Source: JBJXGC01 sp046154545 (GTDB taxonomy: Bacteria > Chloroflexota > Dehalococcoidia > Tepidiformales > Tepidiformaceae). Taken from it: a stretch of 5,590 nt of DNA. Location of the stretch: the NCBI GenBank assembly GCA_046154545.1, contig JBJXGC010000333.1:1-5590 (forward strand). The letters are read 5' to 3'. Numbering within the stretch: the stretch's first letter is position 1; each line of letters starts with the position of its first letter. Below, in pieces: positions 5,489 to 5,590 of the stretch. The notes under the pieces are model-generated. The model was not told the origin of the DNA. It ran no database searches and saw only the letters and a program-made list of their open reading frames with translations. The translations under genes and the position numbers were made by a program.

Positions 5489-5585
5489 AAGGAGTGCTGG
5501 GATGGTGATCGGGGCGATGCCGGTGAGCGCTCACCTCCTCGCCCCGGCTACCATCGCGGCGCTTGCTCACGCGCGCGCTACGGAC
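5470..5585. repeat. Long imperfect inverted repeat (arms about 58 bp)
   Basis: The arms 5470-5528 and 5529-5585 are complementary around a perfect 14-bp palindrome, GGTGAGCGCTCACC (5522-5535). Paired blocks moving outward are GGGGCGA (5511-5517) with TCGCCCC (5539-5545), GATGGT (5501-5506) with ACCATC (5550-5555), GTGA (5486-5489) with TCAC (5567-5570), GTAGC (5475-5479) with GCTAC (5577-5581), and GTCC (5470-5473) with GGAC (5582-5585). By hand count 42 of about 59 positions are Watson-Crick pairs and six more are G-T. Weaker pairing of GCCT (5465-5468) with AGGCC (5586-5590) suggests it goes on beyond the window. It could be a palindromic mobile repeat (MITE or REP-like) or a structured leader RNA. 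Confidence 0.7.
5489..5494 (+). promoter_or_regulatory. Strong Shine-Dalgarno AAGGAG
   Basis: AAGGAG lies 7 nt before the ATG at 5502, ideal spacing, and is the strongest ribosome binding site seen in the window. It falls inside the left arm of the inverted repeat. Confidence 0.5.
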
Positions 5586-5590
5586 AGGCC
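5502..5590 (+). CDS. Probable start of a gene cut by the window edge
   Basis: From ATG 5502 the frame stays open to the edge: 29 full codons, beginning MVIGAMPVSAHLLAPATI and continuing AALAHARATDR. An ideal Shine-Dalgarno (AAGGAG, 7 nt upstream) and mostly G or C in third codon positions favour a real gene. The N-terminus is Ala-rich and mildly hydrophobic, but too little is visible to call a signal peptide or a family. ATG 5517 is a second possible start in the same frame. The whole visible part overlaps the inverted repeat, whose high GC alone would keep frames open, so this may be chance. A competing open frame on the minus strand crosses the same bases and stops near 5430. Confidence 0.42.
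   Translation, partial: MVIGAMPVSAHLLAPATIAALAHARATDR

Noticed and set aside
1..5590. CRISPR arrays, tRNA or rRNA genes, and transposase genes
   Set aside because: No regularly spaced repeats, cloverleaf-like sequence, conserved rRNA segments or DDE/HUH transposase motifs were seen on either strand.

Overview
The window is GC-rich bacterial DNA (mid-60s percent by eye) with strong G/C preference at third codon positions. The gene content is a tandem-fused class III CoA-transferase, a NIPSNAP-family protein and an MntA/HepT toxin-antitoxin pair. This suits a Chloroflexota (Dehalococcoidia-like) or actinobacterial/proteobacterial relative. Chloroflexota is only a guess from this gene mix and from apparent leaderless promoters; no marker gene is present.

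Layout. 1-201 (+) is the C-terminus of an alpha/beta-hydrolase. 202-411 is an intergenic stretch with a perfect 16-bp palindrome and a cluster of AACCGC/GCGGTT half-sites. 412-1332 (+) is a tight two-gene unit: a small two-helix membrane protein followed 6 nt later by a small soluble protein that looks like a RelE/ParE-fold protein. These converge, 5 bp apart, on a minus-strand two-gene operon: NIPSNAP (3929-3606), then a 753-residue double CaiB/BaiF CoA-transferase (3599-1338). Upstream of it on the same strand is a RimJ/RimL-type GNAT acetyltransferase (4637-4005). This is divergent from mntA (4681-4971, +) and hepT (4961-5314, +), a canonical nucleotidyltransferase antitoxin / HEPN RNase toxin pair with an 11-nt overlap. 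From about 5464 to the right edge lies a long imperfect inverted repeat. The start of a probable further gene (ATG 5502, Shine-Dalgarno AAGGAG) sits inside it.

How the genes may work together. The CoA-transferase/NIPSNAP pair is probably one catabolic transcription unit handling an acyl-CoA substrate that cannot be named from sequence. MntA is expected to keep HepT inactive by AMP transfer to the toxin. The membrane protein/RelE-like pair has the compact, co-translated layout of a toxin-antitoxin or conflict module but does not match a classical one, and is the best candidate for something undescribed. Other notable points are the loss of the catalytic aspartate in only one half of the CoA-transferase, back-to-back extended -10 promoters that both seem to give leaderless mRNAs, and the roughly 116-bp inverted repeat that buries a ribosome binding site and start codon.
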